A stretch of 50,235 nt of DNA, taken from contig JAIBAQ010000020.1 in the NCBI GenBank assembly GCA_019695095.1, positions 1 through 50,235 of the forward strand, written 5' to 3'. The notes under the pieces were generated by a model that worked only from the letters and a program-made list of their open reading frames with translations, did not search any database and was not told where the DNA came from. Numbering within the stretch: position 1 is the stretch's first letter; each line of letters starts with the position of its first letter. The stretch is from Candidatus Hydrogenedentota bacterium. GTDB lineage: Bacteria > Hydrogenedentota > Hydrogenedentia > Hydrogenedentales > SLHB01. Of the stretch, positions 7,856 through 18,369 are shown piece after piece. A program made the translations under genes and the position numbers.

Positions 7856-8836
7856 ATGACTACACTGCGAGCGGCTGTTTTGTTGGGGCTGTTGGTGTTT
7901 GTGCCCGCATTTGCCGGGTATGCGCAGCGCGCAACTACCGTGGACCAGGTGGTGGCAACGGTCGACAAGGAAGCGATTCTGCTGAGCGATATCATGGCGG
8001 AAATCGGTCCGCAGTTGAATGAGATTCGCCGCGGCGCGACCAGCGATGCGGAATTCGATGCCGCATTGCAGAAGAAGATTAAAGCAACCTTGGATCAAGC
8101 CATTGAGAACAAGGTGTTGCTGCGCGAGGCGCAGAATATCGGTCTTAAAGTGGAAGAGGACATTGTCGAGAAGCGGCTGGACGAGTACAAGAAGCTCTTC
8201 AGCACGAATGAAGAGTTCATGAAGGAATTGCAGTCGACCGGCGAGACGCTGAGCGATCTGCGCAACAGGCTCCGCAAGCAAATGCTTGCGCGTACGATGG
8301 CAATCCGCAAGACGAAAGAGTTCGACACGTCCGTCACCGTGACGGAGTCCGAGGTCGCGCAGTATTACCAAGATCACATGGACGAGTTTAAGCACCCCGA
8401 GCGTGTGCACGCATATCAGATTTTCCTCCCCGCGAATTCGGAACCGGAAACGCGCGCGAAGGTCAAAGCGCACCTGGAAGAGTTGCGCAGCGAGATCGAC
8501 GCCGGTTCGGATTTCGAGGAGCTCGCCAATCAGTATTCCAAGGCGCCGGGCTCGGAAGACGGCGGTCTCATTGGATGGGTCGAGCGGGGCGATTTGGTGC
8601 ACCAATTGGAGGACACGGTATTCGGGTTGAAGCCCGGTCAGCTTAGTGAAATCGTCGAGACGGATGGCGGTTTTCACTTGCTGATGGTCGATAAGCGCGA
8701 AGAAGCGGGCCTTGCGCCGCTCGCGGAAGTCCGTAAGGACATCGAGCCGATACTTCGGACCGCGGCCGCGGGCGTCCACTACAAGAAATGGATCGAGGAT
8801 CTGAAGCGCCGGAGCAGCATCCAGGTGTTTATCTGA
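7856..8836 (+). CDS. SurA-like periplasmic parvulin peptidyl-prolyl isomerase
   Basis: The protein folds or isomerises proline bonds of envelope proteins. Starting at the ATG at 7856 (GAGGAT upstream) gives 326 residues with a signal peptide (LRAAVLLGLLVFVPAFAGYAQ). A 22-residue-longer start at 7790 would bury the signal. The N-terminal SurA_N region (VDQVVATVDKEAILLSDIMA to about residue 165) is followed by one parvulin domain with typical ANQYSKAPGSEDGGLIGWVE and FGLKPGQLSEIVETDGGFHL. E. coli SurA has two parvulin domains; this has one, like PrsA or the shorter SurA-like proteins. It starts the long plus-strand gene run. Confidence 0.88.
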   Translation: MTTLRAAVLLGLLVFVPAFAGYAQRATTVDQVVATVDKEAILLSDIMAEIGPQLNEIRRGATSDAEFDAALQKKIKATLDQAIENKVLLREAQNIGLKVEEDIVEKRLDEYKKLFSTNEEFMKELQSTGETLSDLRNRLRKQMLARTMAIRKTKEFDTSVTVTESEVAQYYQDHMDEFKHPERVHAYQIFLPANSEPETRAKVKAHLEELRSEIDAGSDFEELANQYSKAPGSEDGGLIGWVERGDLVHQLEDTVFGLKPGQLSEIVETDGGFHLLMVDKREEAGLAPLAEVRKDIEPILRTAAAGVHYKKWIEDLKRRSSIQVFI

Positions 8837-9040
8837 TCCTCCTGTGGACGGCGTGTCGCAGCGGCGCGGTTAAGCGCCGGTGCAGCACGCATTTACGCAT
8901 AGCATTGAAGATACGCCATGAGGATTTCTCGCGGACAGTCTGTGCGCGGAGAGCCGCCGTGGACTTTGCAGTAGAGCTTGCGAACGCTCACGCCGTGGGC
9001 TTCGCGGCGTGGGTCGTGAGAAATCCGGGATAGTGCATGT

Positions 9041-9838
9041 ATGTTGGGTCGCGCCCTCAAGATGGCTTTCTGGGTTGTGTATGACCATACCGGAAAGCTC
9101 CTGGCAGCCAATCTGCTGTGGGCGTTGATCGTGCTGGTTCCAGGTAGTATTGCCGCAAGTTGCATACTTTCGGGGAACCCTGCCGTTCAGTTGTTCTTGG
9201 GGGTACCCGGTGCGCTACTCACCGCATTGGCCGGTTTTCCGGTGATGGCGGTGGGGGTGGCTCACATGGCGAAACAGCTCATCGAGCGCAAAGACGGGTC
9301 GCTAGGGGATCTGTTCGCAGGAATCCGGCTTTATTGGCGTCGCGCAATTGGCGTCGGGGGAATACTCGCGATTGCGCTTACATGCTTGACGACAAGCGTA
9401 TGGTTCTACGCATCAAAGTTGAATGAGGTAGCCCCGATTGTGGGGTACGCCCTTAGCGCGTTGGCCTTGTGGGGAGTGCTTCTCGTGCTGCTCACGGGAC
9501 TGTATGCATTTCCCGCGCTGGCGCAGAAGCGGGCGGGGGTGGTGGCCACACTTAAACTGTCGATACTGCTCGTCCTTGCTAACCCATTTCTATCTATAGG
9601 CTTAGGGTTGCAGGTGTGCGCTCTTGGGGTCATTGCCTTGCTGTTGCCGCCGTTCTTGTTCTTTTTGTACGGGTCGGTGGTGATGGTGCTGATGTCGTCG
9701 GCCTACGAGCTCCTGGCTCGTAAGTATGCGACGCCGGACAGCGCGGAGGGGCCCACGAAGACCATCGCGCCGGATGACAGTCAGGACGATTATCTGAATC
9801 GGGGAGTTCGAGACGCTCTATTCCCTTGGAAGGGTTAG
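9041..9838 (+). CDS. DUF624/YesL-like polytopic membrane protein
   Basis: The 265-residue protein has about six hydrophobic segments (for example LLAANLLWALIVLVPGSI, IGVGGILAIALTCLTTSVWF, ALSALALWGVLLVLLTGLYA, GLQVCALGVIALLLPPFLFF). The order of segments and the GDLFAGIRLYWRRAI stretch between helices two and three resemble the DUF624/YesL family, whose function is unknown though it often sits near sugar-uptake genes in Firmicutes. The 204 bases before it hold only a 7-bp stem hairpin near 8991-9013. Function is not assigned. Confidence 0.6.
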   Translation: MLGRALKMAFWVVYDHTGKLLAANLLWALIVLVPGSIAASCILSGNPAVQLFLGVPGALLTALAGFPVMAVGVAHMAKQLIERKDGSLGDLFAGIRLYWRRAIGVGGILAIALTCLTTSVWFYASKLNEVAPIVGYALSALALWGVLLVLLTGLYAFPALAQKRAGVVATLKLSILLVLANPFLSIGLGLQVCALGVIALLLPPFLFFLYGSVVMVLMSSAYELLARKYATPDSAEGPTKTIAPDDSQDDYLNRGVRDALFPWKG

Positions 9839-9855
9839 ATTTATACGGAAGCTGA

Positions 9856-11223
<1,368 letters not shown>

Positions 11224-11251
11224 CCAGCCCCATTACAGATTGGCTTGAAGG

Positions 11252-11578
11252 ATGATGGGTAAAGGGTACGTAATCGCGCTGCTCGTCACCATCGGGTTGA
11301 CGGCTGCATACGTATGGCACCGTGATCTTCGCGGCAAGTACGAATACTATCTCGAAAACGAGAAGTATGTGCAGACGGTCCAGGACCAGCTTGAGACGTT
11401 GAAGCAGGAAGAGCAACGACTGCAGGAGCGTGTCGATGGCCTGGACAACAATGACCCGGTCGAGGTCGAGGCGGATCTCCGCCGCGATAGAAAGCTCGTC
11501 CGCCCGGGAGAGAAGATCTTCCGCGTGGAGTTGGAGCCGGACGGCAGCGCACAACAGGGAGTCGTTACCGAACCCTGA
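11252..11578 (+). CDS. FtsB/DivIC-type septum formation initiator
   Basis: This small bitopic division protein would bridge FtsL and FtsQ/DivIB in the divisome. The 108 residues contain one N-terminal membrane helix (GYVIALLVTIGLTAAYVW), a coiled coil (about 30-70, QDQLETLKQEEQRLQERVDG) and the family's C-terminal signature DLRRDRKLVRPGEKIFRVE. It is right after eno, as ftsB is in E. coli. Its TGA overlaps the probable CTG start of phoH. Two ATGs (11252, 11255) are possible. Confidence 0.82.
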   Translation: MMGKGYVIALLVTIGLTAAYVWHRDLRGKYEYYLENEKYVQTVQDQLETLKQEEQRLQERVDGLDNNDPVEVEADLRRDRKLVRPGEKIFRVELEPDGSAQQGVVTEP

Positions 11579-12582
11579 CACACGAGATCATTCTGAATAG
11601 CCAAGAAGAAGCAATAAAGCTTCTTGGGCGCAACGGAGAACTCCGGAAGCGCATCCAACAGGAAACCCCTGTTCGGATCGTCGATCGCGGCGCTAAGGTC
11701 GTTGTGATGGGCGAAGACCCTGATGCGGCCATGGTTGGGTCCATGCTGAGCGAAATGCTTGTTGCCGTACGGCGCGGGCACACGCCAACCGTGGCCGACG
11801 TGAGTTATGCCTTGAACGAAGCACGAACGAACCGGGGCGCACCCCTGAGCGATTTGCTCGGGGGTTCGCCCCGTCCTCTCTTGCGCACCGAGATCGCGAT
11901 TAAACCGCGAACTCGGGGCCAAGTCCGTTACCTTGAGGCCATCCGGAACCACGGCGTCACCCTGGCGATCGGTCCGGCGGGTACGGGGAAGACGTACCTG
12001 GCGATGGCGGCGGCGATCAGCGCCTTGCTCAACAAAGAAGTGAACCGGCTTATCTTGACGCGTCCCGCGGTCGAAGCGGGGGAAAGCCTTGGATTTCTGC
12101 CGGGAGACTTGCAGCAAAAGGTCAATCCGTATCTACGACCCTTGTACGACGCGCTGTATTCGATGGTGGATGTCGAGCGTGCCCGCCGGTTGATTGAACG
12201 CGAGGCGATTGAAGTGGCGCCTCTGGCTTTTATGCGCGGCCGCACGTTGGACCACGCGTTTGCCATTCTCGACGAAGCGCAGAACACGACTTCCGAGCAG
12301 ATGAAGATGTTTCTCACACGGCTTGGCGAAGGTTCGCGAGCCGTGGTCACGGGGGACATCACGCAAGTCGACTTGCCCAAAGGCACGACTTCGGGCCTTG
12401 TGGAGGCGAACCGCATTCTGAAGCACACGCCGGGCATTGCCATTGTGCGGCTGGATCGCGCCGACGTGGTGCGGCATCCGTTGGTGCAGGGAATTATCGA
12501 CGCCTACGAAGCGGCGGGCGCACAAACCGATTCGGAGACGCAGCACCATCACAGCGTCCTGGAACGCGGTGGGCGGCAATGA
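11575..12582 (+). CDS. phoH: PhoH-family ATPase (probable CTG start)
   Basis: PhoH/PhoL proteins are cytoplasmic P-loop ATPases tied to RNA metabolism and usually encoded next to ybeY. The Walker A motif is GPAGTGKT (133-140 from the CTG) and the Walker B-like segment is AFAILDEAQNT (DE at 233-234). The first GTG/ATG in frame (11704, 11707) would start the protein inside the N-terminal KH-like domain. The frame upstream clearly codes for it (EEAIKLLGRNGELRKRI, TPVRIVDRGAKVVVMGEDPD), and the frame has no ATG, GTG or TTG there. The CTG at 11575 overlaps the ftsB-like stop as CTGA, with AGGGAG about 13 bases upstream; ATT at 11590 is the alternative. With CTG the length is 335, normal for the family. 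The family is certain; the start is inferred. Confidence 0.88.
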   Translation: MTHEIILNSQEEAIKLLGRNGELRKRIQQETPVRIVDRGAKVVVMGEDPDAAMVGSMLSEMLVAVRRGHTPTVADVSYALNEARTNRGAPLSDLLGGSPRPLLRTEIAIKPRTRGQVRYLEAIRNHGVTLAIGPAGTGKTYLAMAAAISALLNKEVNRLILTRPAVEAGESLGFLPGDLQQKVNPYLRPLYDALYSMVDVERARRLIEREAIEVAPLAFMRGRTLDHAFAILDEAQNTTSEQMKMFLTRLGEGSRAVVTGDITQVDLPKGTTSGLVEANRILKHTPGIAIVRLDRADVVRHPLVQGIIDAYEAAGAQTDSETQHHHSVLERGGRQ

Positions 12583-15053
12583 TATTCGGGAAGTATCTAC
12601 GAAAGAGGCAACGGCTCAGCGGTGGAACGTACCGCGGGCAGTCGCAGCAATCGCTGACGTATCGCGAACGCCAATTGAAGCGGGGCGCGTTGGCGCTGGC
12701 GTTTATCGTGCTGTTGCTGGGCGTGACGAAACGCCTGACCACCACTTCGGAAATCCGCGTGCCCGACAAGGACGGAATTCCCGCCGACGAAACCATCATC
12801 GCGGAGATCGGTTTCCAGAGCGAAGACACGGCGAGTACGCGCGAGGCCAGGGAAGCGGCGGCAAGCAAGGTTCCGGATGTTTTTCGCGTTAACGACGAAG
12901 CGGTGCGATCTCAGTTGGAACGGTTCGACGCGATGGTTTCGGAACTTAAAGCGCAGCGCGAAGGACTTGAGGCGGAGCTGCGCGATCAGCTTAAGCCGGG
13001 CGTACGTGAGCAAGCCCTGAACGCGACGCTCTCGCGCGTGGTCAAGGCGCATGCCGAGAGTCTCATCGCTTCTTCGCAGTCCTTGAGCGCCATTGGCGAC
13101 GCAAACCTGTTGGCAACGTGGCTGATGCCCAAGCCCGAATGGGTTCGCTCCGTGATTTCCGCGAAGGGAGATGAAGGCAATAGCCGCCCGACGCCGATGG
13201 AGTTTGCCAATCTCGATCAACTGACGCGCATCGCAAAGAGCGGTCTCGAATATGTGCTGTCGTACGGGATACTCAAACCCGGTGAGACCGGAAGCGGATT
13301 TTCGTCCAAAACGTCGGATCGCCAGATTCTGGTGCTGCGCGAGCGTCCGCTTGCGGGGCAGTTCGAAGAAGAAGAGATTCCCCTGAATCAGGCGCTGAAG
13401 CTTGGCGAGGCGCGTGACACGTTGAAGGAACGCATTGCCAAGGCCGACGAGGGACTTCAGTCGGTTGCAGGAGATGCCGCCGCCGATCGGGTGTCGATTC
13501 AAGATGCCGCCGAAGAAGTGGCCCAACTTTGCCTGGCGGACACGTTACGGTTTGATGACGAAGAAACACGCGTGCGCCGCGAAACGGCCCGTATTTCGGT
13601 TGAACCCGTTATGAAGGAGTTCGTGCCGGGCGAAGAGATCATTCGTCTCGGTGTGAAGTGGACGCCTCAAACGCGGCTGGACGTGCAAACGTACTTGGCG
13701 GAGAAGTCCCGCTTCGACAAGCAGACGGCCAACGTTTTGGGTACGTTCCTTGGGCACATGATTCTCGTTGGCATCATCTTGGGCGGTCTGGAGCGGGCAT
13801 TGCCGATTCTGGCGCCTAAACGAAAGATGCCGCTGCGCGATTTCATGCTGGTGCTTCTGGTGTTATGCGCAACGATCTTGATTGGGCGCGTGATCGCCTA
13901 CTTTGACGACAGCGGATTTCTTGTGCCCGCGATGGCAGCGGCCATTCTGCTCGCGATTCTGACGAATGCCCGGCTAGCGGGACTCGTCAGTCTTCTGATC
14001 GCCATGCTGGTTTCGATTCAATTCGACAACAATTGGCGGGCCATGGTCATCCTGTGCACGATGTCGTTTACGGGGATTCTGAGCATTACGGTGGTGCGCC
14101 GCCGCAGCGATATGGGCAGCGCCGCCGTCAAAGCAACCATCGTGGGCATACTCGCGATGGTTGGCATTGCACTCGCGCAGGATTCGCTCTTTAGCGAAGC
14201 GACCTTCCGAGGCTTGCTTGCCATCGCGCTGAACGGCTTGGTCTGTTTGTTCATTGTGCCGGGGCTCCTGTCGCCGCTGGAACGGCTTTTTGGGATTACC
14301 ACCGACATTCAGTTGCTCGAATACTCCGACCTTAACAACCACATCCTCAGCCGGTTGGCGATGGAAGTCCCCGCGACCTACGCGCATTCCCTGATGCTTG
14401 GGCAGTTGGCGGAGGCGGCCGCGGATGCCATCGGCGCGAATGGATTGCTCGCGCGCGTGTGCGCGTATTACCACGACATCGGCAAACTGCGCCGGCCCGA
14501 GTATTTTGTCGAGAACCAGACCGGCGCCAACGTGCATGACGGCCTCTCGCCGCGATTGAGCGCGCGCGCAATCGCTTCGCATGTGTCAGAGGGCGCAGAA
14601 ATGGCGCGCAGCCTGCGGCTGCCGAAACCGTTGATCGACGCGATCTACGAGCATCACGGCACGTGCCTCATCAGCTTCTTCTATCAGGAGGCGGTGGCGC
14701 AGCAGAAGCACGGCGGCGTTATCGAAGCGGACTTCCGGTATCCGGGGCCGCGTCCGCGCAGCCGCGAAACCGCGATTCTCATGATATGCGACGCGGTGGA
14801 ATCGGCGGTACGTACGCTGAAGAATCCCAATGAGGAGCGCATCCGCGAGCTGATCGACCGCATCATCTCCAACCGGGCTTCCGACCGGCAGTTTGACGAA
14901 TCGGACCTGACCCTGAAAGACTTGGACACGATCGCCGAAGTGCTGACAAGGCGTATAATGACCTCGCAGCACCGTCGTATTACCTATCCCGACCAGACTC
15001 CTAAACCGGAAGCCACAAACGTGATTGCACTCTCGGGAGGACAGGACAAGTAA
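12579..15053 (+). CDS. 7TM-HD phosphohydrolase (PgpH-like c-di-AMP phosphodiesterase)
   Basis: The 824-residue protein has an N-terminal membrane helix (about 35-52), a large extracytoplasmic domain (about 60-385), seven packed helices (about 390-575) and a C-terminal HD domain. The metal ligands are visible: His603 (TYAHSL), His632-Asp633 (YYHDIGK), His668 (SHVSEG), His692-His693 (YEHHG) and Asp738 (CDAVES). This is the PgpH architecture; characterised PgpH hydrolyses cyclic di-AMP. Whether this organism makes c-di-AMP is not shown in the window. It starts in a 4-bp ATGA overlap with phoH and ends in a TAATG junction with ybeY, so all three are translationally coupled. Confidence 0.9.
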   Translation: MIFGKYLRKRQRLSGGTYRGQSQQSLTYRERQLKRGALALAFIVLLLGVTKRLTTTSEIRVPDKDGIPADETIIAEIGFQSEDTASTREAREAAASKVPDVFRVNDEAVRSQLERFDAMVSELKAQREGLEAELRDQLKPGVREQALNATLSRVVKAHAESLIASSQSLSAIGDANLLATWLMPKPEWVRSVISAKGDEGNSRPTPMEFANLDQLTRIAKSGLEYVLSYGILKPGETGSGFSSKTSDRQILVLRERPLAGQFEEEEIPLNQALKLGEARDTLKERIAKADEGLQSVAGDAAADRVSIQDAAEEVAQLCLADTLRFDDEETRVRRETARISVEPVMKEFVPGEEIIRLGVKWTPQTRLDVQTYLAEKSRFDKQTANVLGTFLGHMILVGIILGGLERALPILAPKRKMPLRDFMLVLLVLCATILIGRVIAYFDDSGFLVPAMAAAILLAILTNARLAGLVSLLIAMLVSIQFDNNWRAMVILCTMSFTGILSITVVRRRSDMGSAAVKATIVGILAMVGIALAQDSLFSEATFRGLLAIALNGLVCLFIVPGLLSPLERLFGITTDIQLLEYSDLNNHILSRLAMEVPATYAHSLMLGQLAEAAADAIGANGLLARVCAYYHDIGKLRRPEYFVENQTGANVHDGLSPRLSARAIASHVSEGAEMARSLRLPKPLIDAIYEHHGTCLISFFYQEAVAQQKHGGVIEADFRYPGPRPRSRETAILMICDAVESAVRTLKNPNEERIRELIDRIISNRASDRQFDESDLTLKDLDTIAEVLTRRIMTSQHRRITYPDQTPKPEATNVIALSGGQDK

Positions 15054-15574
15054 TGTTGAGCCTAGCCGTCCGAAACACAACGCCCCATCCGAACACCTAC
15101 GCAAAAGAAGACCTGCGAGTGCTTGCCCGGCGCGTGTGCGCGGGAGAGCGGATCACCGACAACGTCGAGATTAGTCTTTGGCTGTGCAACGACGACCAGA
15201 TTCGCGAATTGAATCTAAAATACCGCAACGAAGACGAGCCCACGGACGTGTTGTCGTTTCCTCAAGAGGAAGCCTCGACGTCCAAGGACGAGACTGAGCC
15301 CCGTCTTCTTGGGGACATCGTGATCTCGCTGGACACCGTGCTGGCGCGTTCTCCGAATCCCAAGGCCATCCGCCAGGAAGTGCGGCTTCTGTTTTGCCAT
15401 GGATTGCTGCATCTCTTGGGCTATGACCACCCCGACGAAAAGCAGCGCCAAGTCATGGCCATGAAGCAGGCGGAGTATCTCCGTCTCCCTCTCGAGAGTG
15501 TTTGGATTCAACATCATGGCCACGGCGCCGATTCGCCGCGCAAGCGAGGAACGAAGAAACTTGGACGACGCTAA
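15053..15574 (+). CDS. ybeY: Endoribonuclease YbeY (rRNA maturation factor)
   Basis: YbeY is a zinc-dependent RNase acting in 16S rRNA 3'-end maturation and ribosome quality control. The 173-residue protein has the substrate loop YRNEDEPTDVLSFPQEE, then LLGDIVIS, and the zinc triad His116, His120 and His126 in HGLLHLLGYDHPDEK. Its TAATG start overlaps the HD gene, and its last part overlaps the next gene by about 60-77 bases, unusually long for such operons. The C-terminal tail beyond the triad (basic, HGHGADSPRKRGTKKLGRR) is longer than usual and may exist because of that overlap. Confidence 0.95.
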   Translation: MLSLAVRNTTPHPNTYAKEDLRVLARRVCAGERITDNVEISLWLCNDDQIRELNLKYRNEDEPTDVLSFPQEEASTSKDETEPRLLGDIVISLDTVLARSPNPKAIRQEVRLLFCHGLLHLLGYDHPDEKQRQVMAMKQAEYLRLPLESVWIQHHGHGADSPRKRGTKKLGRR

Positions 15575-17060
15575 GCGACCGCCGCGCCGGGCGGGTTCCC
15601 GGAGCGCCCAGGTGGCGTTCCTCGGCGCGGCATTTCTGGTAGGGATTGGGATGTTCTCCGCATACGGAACGCCTCCGCTCGACGGCGCCACCATCGATCC
15701 TGCGGCAATGACCGAGCCCGCGCAGTCGTGGACAGAGATCTTTCCGCCGCAGATCTTGCTTGTAGTGTTTGTGCTGCTGTGTTGCTCGGCGTTCTTCTCG
15801 GGATCGGAAACGGCGTTCTTCTCGATCCACAAGATTCGCCTGCGCAGCATGCGCGAAGAAGGTAGCGTGGGCGGCGCGCTTGTCGCTAAAACCATGGACC
15901 ATCCGGGCCGCCTGCTGACGACTATTCTTGTGGGCAACACAATCGTCAATGTGCTCATCGGTATCTTTCTGGGGTCGCATGTTCAGGATCTTCTTAGCTA
16001 CTACTTCCCCACGCTGCCCGAGGCTGGCGCGTACGTGCTTGCGGTGGCGCTATGCACGTCCGTGCTCGTGTTCTTCGGCGAAATCTCTCCGAAGGTATTC
16101 GCGGTGCGTATGAGCGAGCGAATCGCTCGCGTGGCGGTGTTCCCCCTGCTTGCCGCGGATCGAGCGCTTGCGCCCATTCGCGACAGTCTGCTGTGGATGA
16201 CCGAGGCGCTGTTTCGACTCACGCGATTCCGGCAATTGCACGCCGCGCCGTTTATCACCGACGACGAATTGCGGACGGTGCTCACCGACGGGGAAGCCCA
16301 GGGCGTCATCGAAGACGACGAGCGGCAGATGATCGAAGGCATTCTCGAATTCAGCGACGCGCAATTGCGCGAAATCCTCGTGCCGCGCCCCGATGTCATT
16401 TCACTGTCCGAAGACACCACCGTGGCCGAGGCGCTCGATACAGTCCGCCAACACGAGTATTCACGCATGCCCGTGTATAGGGATAGCCTCGATACCGTGG
16501 TTGGCGTGTTGCTCGCGAAAGACCTCATCCCCTGCATTGCGCGCGGCGAGTTGCAGCGGACTATCAAAGGACTCATCAAACCGGTTCATTTTGTGCCTGC
16601 GATGATGACGGTGCAGCAATTCGTTGCGGACGCGCAACGCCACCGCGCGCACTTGGCCGTCGTGGTCGACGAATACGGCGGAACCGCGGGCATTGTCACG
16701 CTCGAAGACGCCGTCGAGCAGGTCGTCGGCGAGATCATGGACGAAGACGAGCAGGAAGAGCCGGGTTACTTGAAGCTTGGCGAGTCGGAGTATCAAATCG
16801 AAGGCGGCATGCCGCTGGACGAGTTGAGCGAGTTGCTTGGCGTGGACCTTCAAGACGATGAACACGAGACGCTCGGCGGCTTTCTAATGGCCAAGAGCGA
16901 GAAGATCCTGGAATCCGGCGACGAAATCGACTACGAAGGCGTCCGATTCACTGTCGAAGCCTGCGACGGGAAGCGCGTATCCAGCGTGCGCGCGTACATC
17001 TCCAAACGAGACCCGCAGGAAACGGAGCCCACCGCAGGCTCCGAGGCGGGTGCGACATGA
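15516..17060 (+). CDS. CNNM/CBS/CorC-HlyC membrane protein (first copy)
   Basis: A DUF21 (CNNM) membrane domain (about 70-260; FFSGSETAFFSIHKIRLRSM, FFGEISPKVFAVRMSERIAR) is followed by two CBS domains (about 275-395; VPRPDVISL, EYSRMPVYRD, VVVDEYGGTAGIVTLEDAVE) and a C-terminal CorC_HlyC transporter-associated domain (about 420-500). The family is linked to Mg2+/Co2+ homeostasis, with CBS sensing nucleotide. The usual start would be near the first DUF21 helix. This protein has an extra N-terminal stretch of about 60 residues with a hydrophobic segment. ATG 15516 is chosen over GTG 15498; either lies inside ybeY. Confidence 0.9.
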   Translation: MATAPIRRASEERRNLDDAKRPPRRAGSRSAQVAFLGAAFLVGIGMFSAYGTPPLDGATIDPAAMTEPAQSWTEIFPPQILLVVFVLLCCSAFFSGSETAFFSIHKIRLRSMREEGSVGGALVAKTMDHPGRLLTTILVGNTIVNVLIGIFLGSHVQDLLSYYFPTLPEAGAYVLAVALCTSVLVFFGEISPKVFAVRMSERIARVAVFPLLAADRALAPIRDSLLWMTEALFRLTRFRQLHAAPFITDDELRTVLTDGEAQGVIEDDERQMIEGILEFSDAQLREILVPRPDVISLSEDTTVAEALDTVRQHEYSRMPVYRDSLDTVVGVLLAKDLIPCIARGELQRTIKGLIKPVHFVPAMMTVQQFVADAQRHRAHLAVVVDEYGGTAGIVTLEDAVEQVVGEIMDEDEQEEPGYLKLGESEYQIEGGMPLDELSELLGVDLQDDEHETLGGFLMAKSEKILESGDEIDYEGVRFTVEACDGKRVSSVRAYISKRDPQETEPTAGSEAGAT

Positions 17061-18316
17061 CGCCCATTACCGCATTCGCCATCTTGTTTGTCGCCGTGAT
17101 CTTTACGGCCATGTTTGCCGGATACGAAACAGGCTTTGTATCGGTGAATCCGATCCGACTGCGCTTCTTGGCGGAAGAGGAACACCAGAAACGCGCGGCG
17201 CGGCTCCTGCGATACCACTCGCATCCCGATCAGATGCTGACCATGTTGCTGATCGGAACGAACATTGGGACCGTCGCCGCGACACTCGCCATCAGCAGGA
17301 GTCCGCTCGGCGAATTGGGCGCGATGCTCATTGTCACGCCGCTGCTTCTGCTATTCGGCGAAATCGTGCCCAAGAGCGTGTTTCGCATGCACCCCAACCG
17401 GTTGTCGCTGGCGCTGCTCCCGGCGGTTGAACTTGCGTACGTGCTCCTGTCGCCGCTGGCCGCGCCGGTGTCGTGGCTGACCCGCGCCCTGTTCCGCACG
17501 GCGGGCGCGCGTGAGCAGCACATCAGCCCCCTGATGGCCACGCGCGACGATGTGCGCGTGCTGGTCGATGAGAGCGCCGATCACGGAACCATCGAGCCGG
17601 AAGAGCGCCGCATGATTCATTCCGTGATCAATCTTCAGGCGACGCAGGCCAAGGAGATCATGGTGCCGCGCATCGATATTCAGGCGCTGCCCGACACGGC
17701 CACGCGGCAAGAACTGGTGGATCTCCTCGTGGAATCGGGCCGCACGCGCATTCCGATCTACCGCGAATCGATCGACGAGGTCATCGGCGTGGTGAGCGCT
17801 CACGAAGTGTTGTTGGACACGACGCCCGATAATCCGGACATCACACGGTTTATCCACGAAGTGAAGCATGTGCCCGATTCCATGAAGGTCGACGATCTGC
17901 TCCAGGAGCTGCGGAAAACGAAGCAGCATCTTGCGATCGTGACGGACGAATACGGCGGCACGGACGGGCTGGTCACCATTGAAGACATTCTGGAAGAGAT
18001 CTTCGGCGACATCATGGACGAGCATGACCGTGAAGAAAGCCAAATCCATCAGGTGGGACAAAACGCCTACGTGATCGACGCGCGAACGTACCTCGAAGAT
18101 GCCTCCGAGGCTGTGGGAGTCGCCATCGAAGACGACGAAGTGGAGACGGTCGGCGGTTGGGTCATGCATGTGGCCGGGCGGATACCCTTGCAGGGAGAGG
18201 TTATCACGCACGGCAGGTTCCGAATCACGGTACTTGACGCCGGGGGCAATTGTATTGCCAAGATCAGGCTGGAACTGCTGCCTGAACCCGGCACAGGGGC
18301 TTCCGCGAACAAGTAA
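17057..18316 (+). CDS. CNNM/CBS/CorC-HlyC membrane protein (second copy)
   Basis: This paralog of the gene before it starts in a 4-bp ATGA overlap. Its 419 residues hold the DUF21 domain from the first residue (AGYETGFVSVNPIRLRFLAE, LLFGEIVPKSVFRMHPNR), two CBS domains (about 200-320; VPRIDIQALPD, VTDEYGGTDGLVTIEDILEE) and a CorC_HlyC domain (about 330-410; YLEDASEAVGVAIEDDEVET). The architecture is the same, but sequence identity by eye is modest outside the CBS signature, so the duplication looks old. The pair may form a heteromeric transporter or regulator; that is inference. Confidence 0.9.
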   Translation: MTPITAFAILFVAVIFTAMFAGYETGFVSVNPIRLRFLAEEEHQKRAARLLRYHSHPDQMLTMLLIGTNIGTVAATLAISRSPLGELGAMLIVTPLLLLFGEIVPKSVFRMHPNRLSLALLPAVELAYVLLSPLAAPVSWLTRALFRTAGAREQHISPLMATRDDVRVLVDESADHGTIEPEERRMIHSVINLQATQAKEIMVPRIDIQALPDTATRQELVDLLVESGRTRIPIYRESIDEVIGVVSAHEVLLDTTPDNPDITRFIHEVKHVPDSMKVDDLLQELRKTKQHLAIVTDEYGGTDGLVTIEDILEEIFGDIMDEHDREESQIHQVGQNAYVIDARTYLEDASEAVGVAIEDDEVETVGGWVMHVAGRIPLQGEVITHGRFRITVLDAGGNCIAKIRLELLPEPGTGASANK

Positions 18317-18369
18317 TCGATGTATCGCCGCTGAATTCCGCGCGGCACAACCACGGGGACTCCAGAATC

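Noticed and set aside
7670-8779. 369-codon minus-strand open frame
   Set aside because: Antisense to the parvulin gene, which has signal peptide and domain motifs.
8991-9013. 7-bp stem hairpin between the parvulin and DUF624-like genes as a terminator
   Set aside because: No T run follows on either strand and it is far from the upstream stop.
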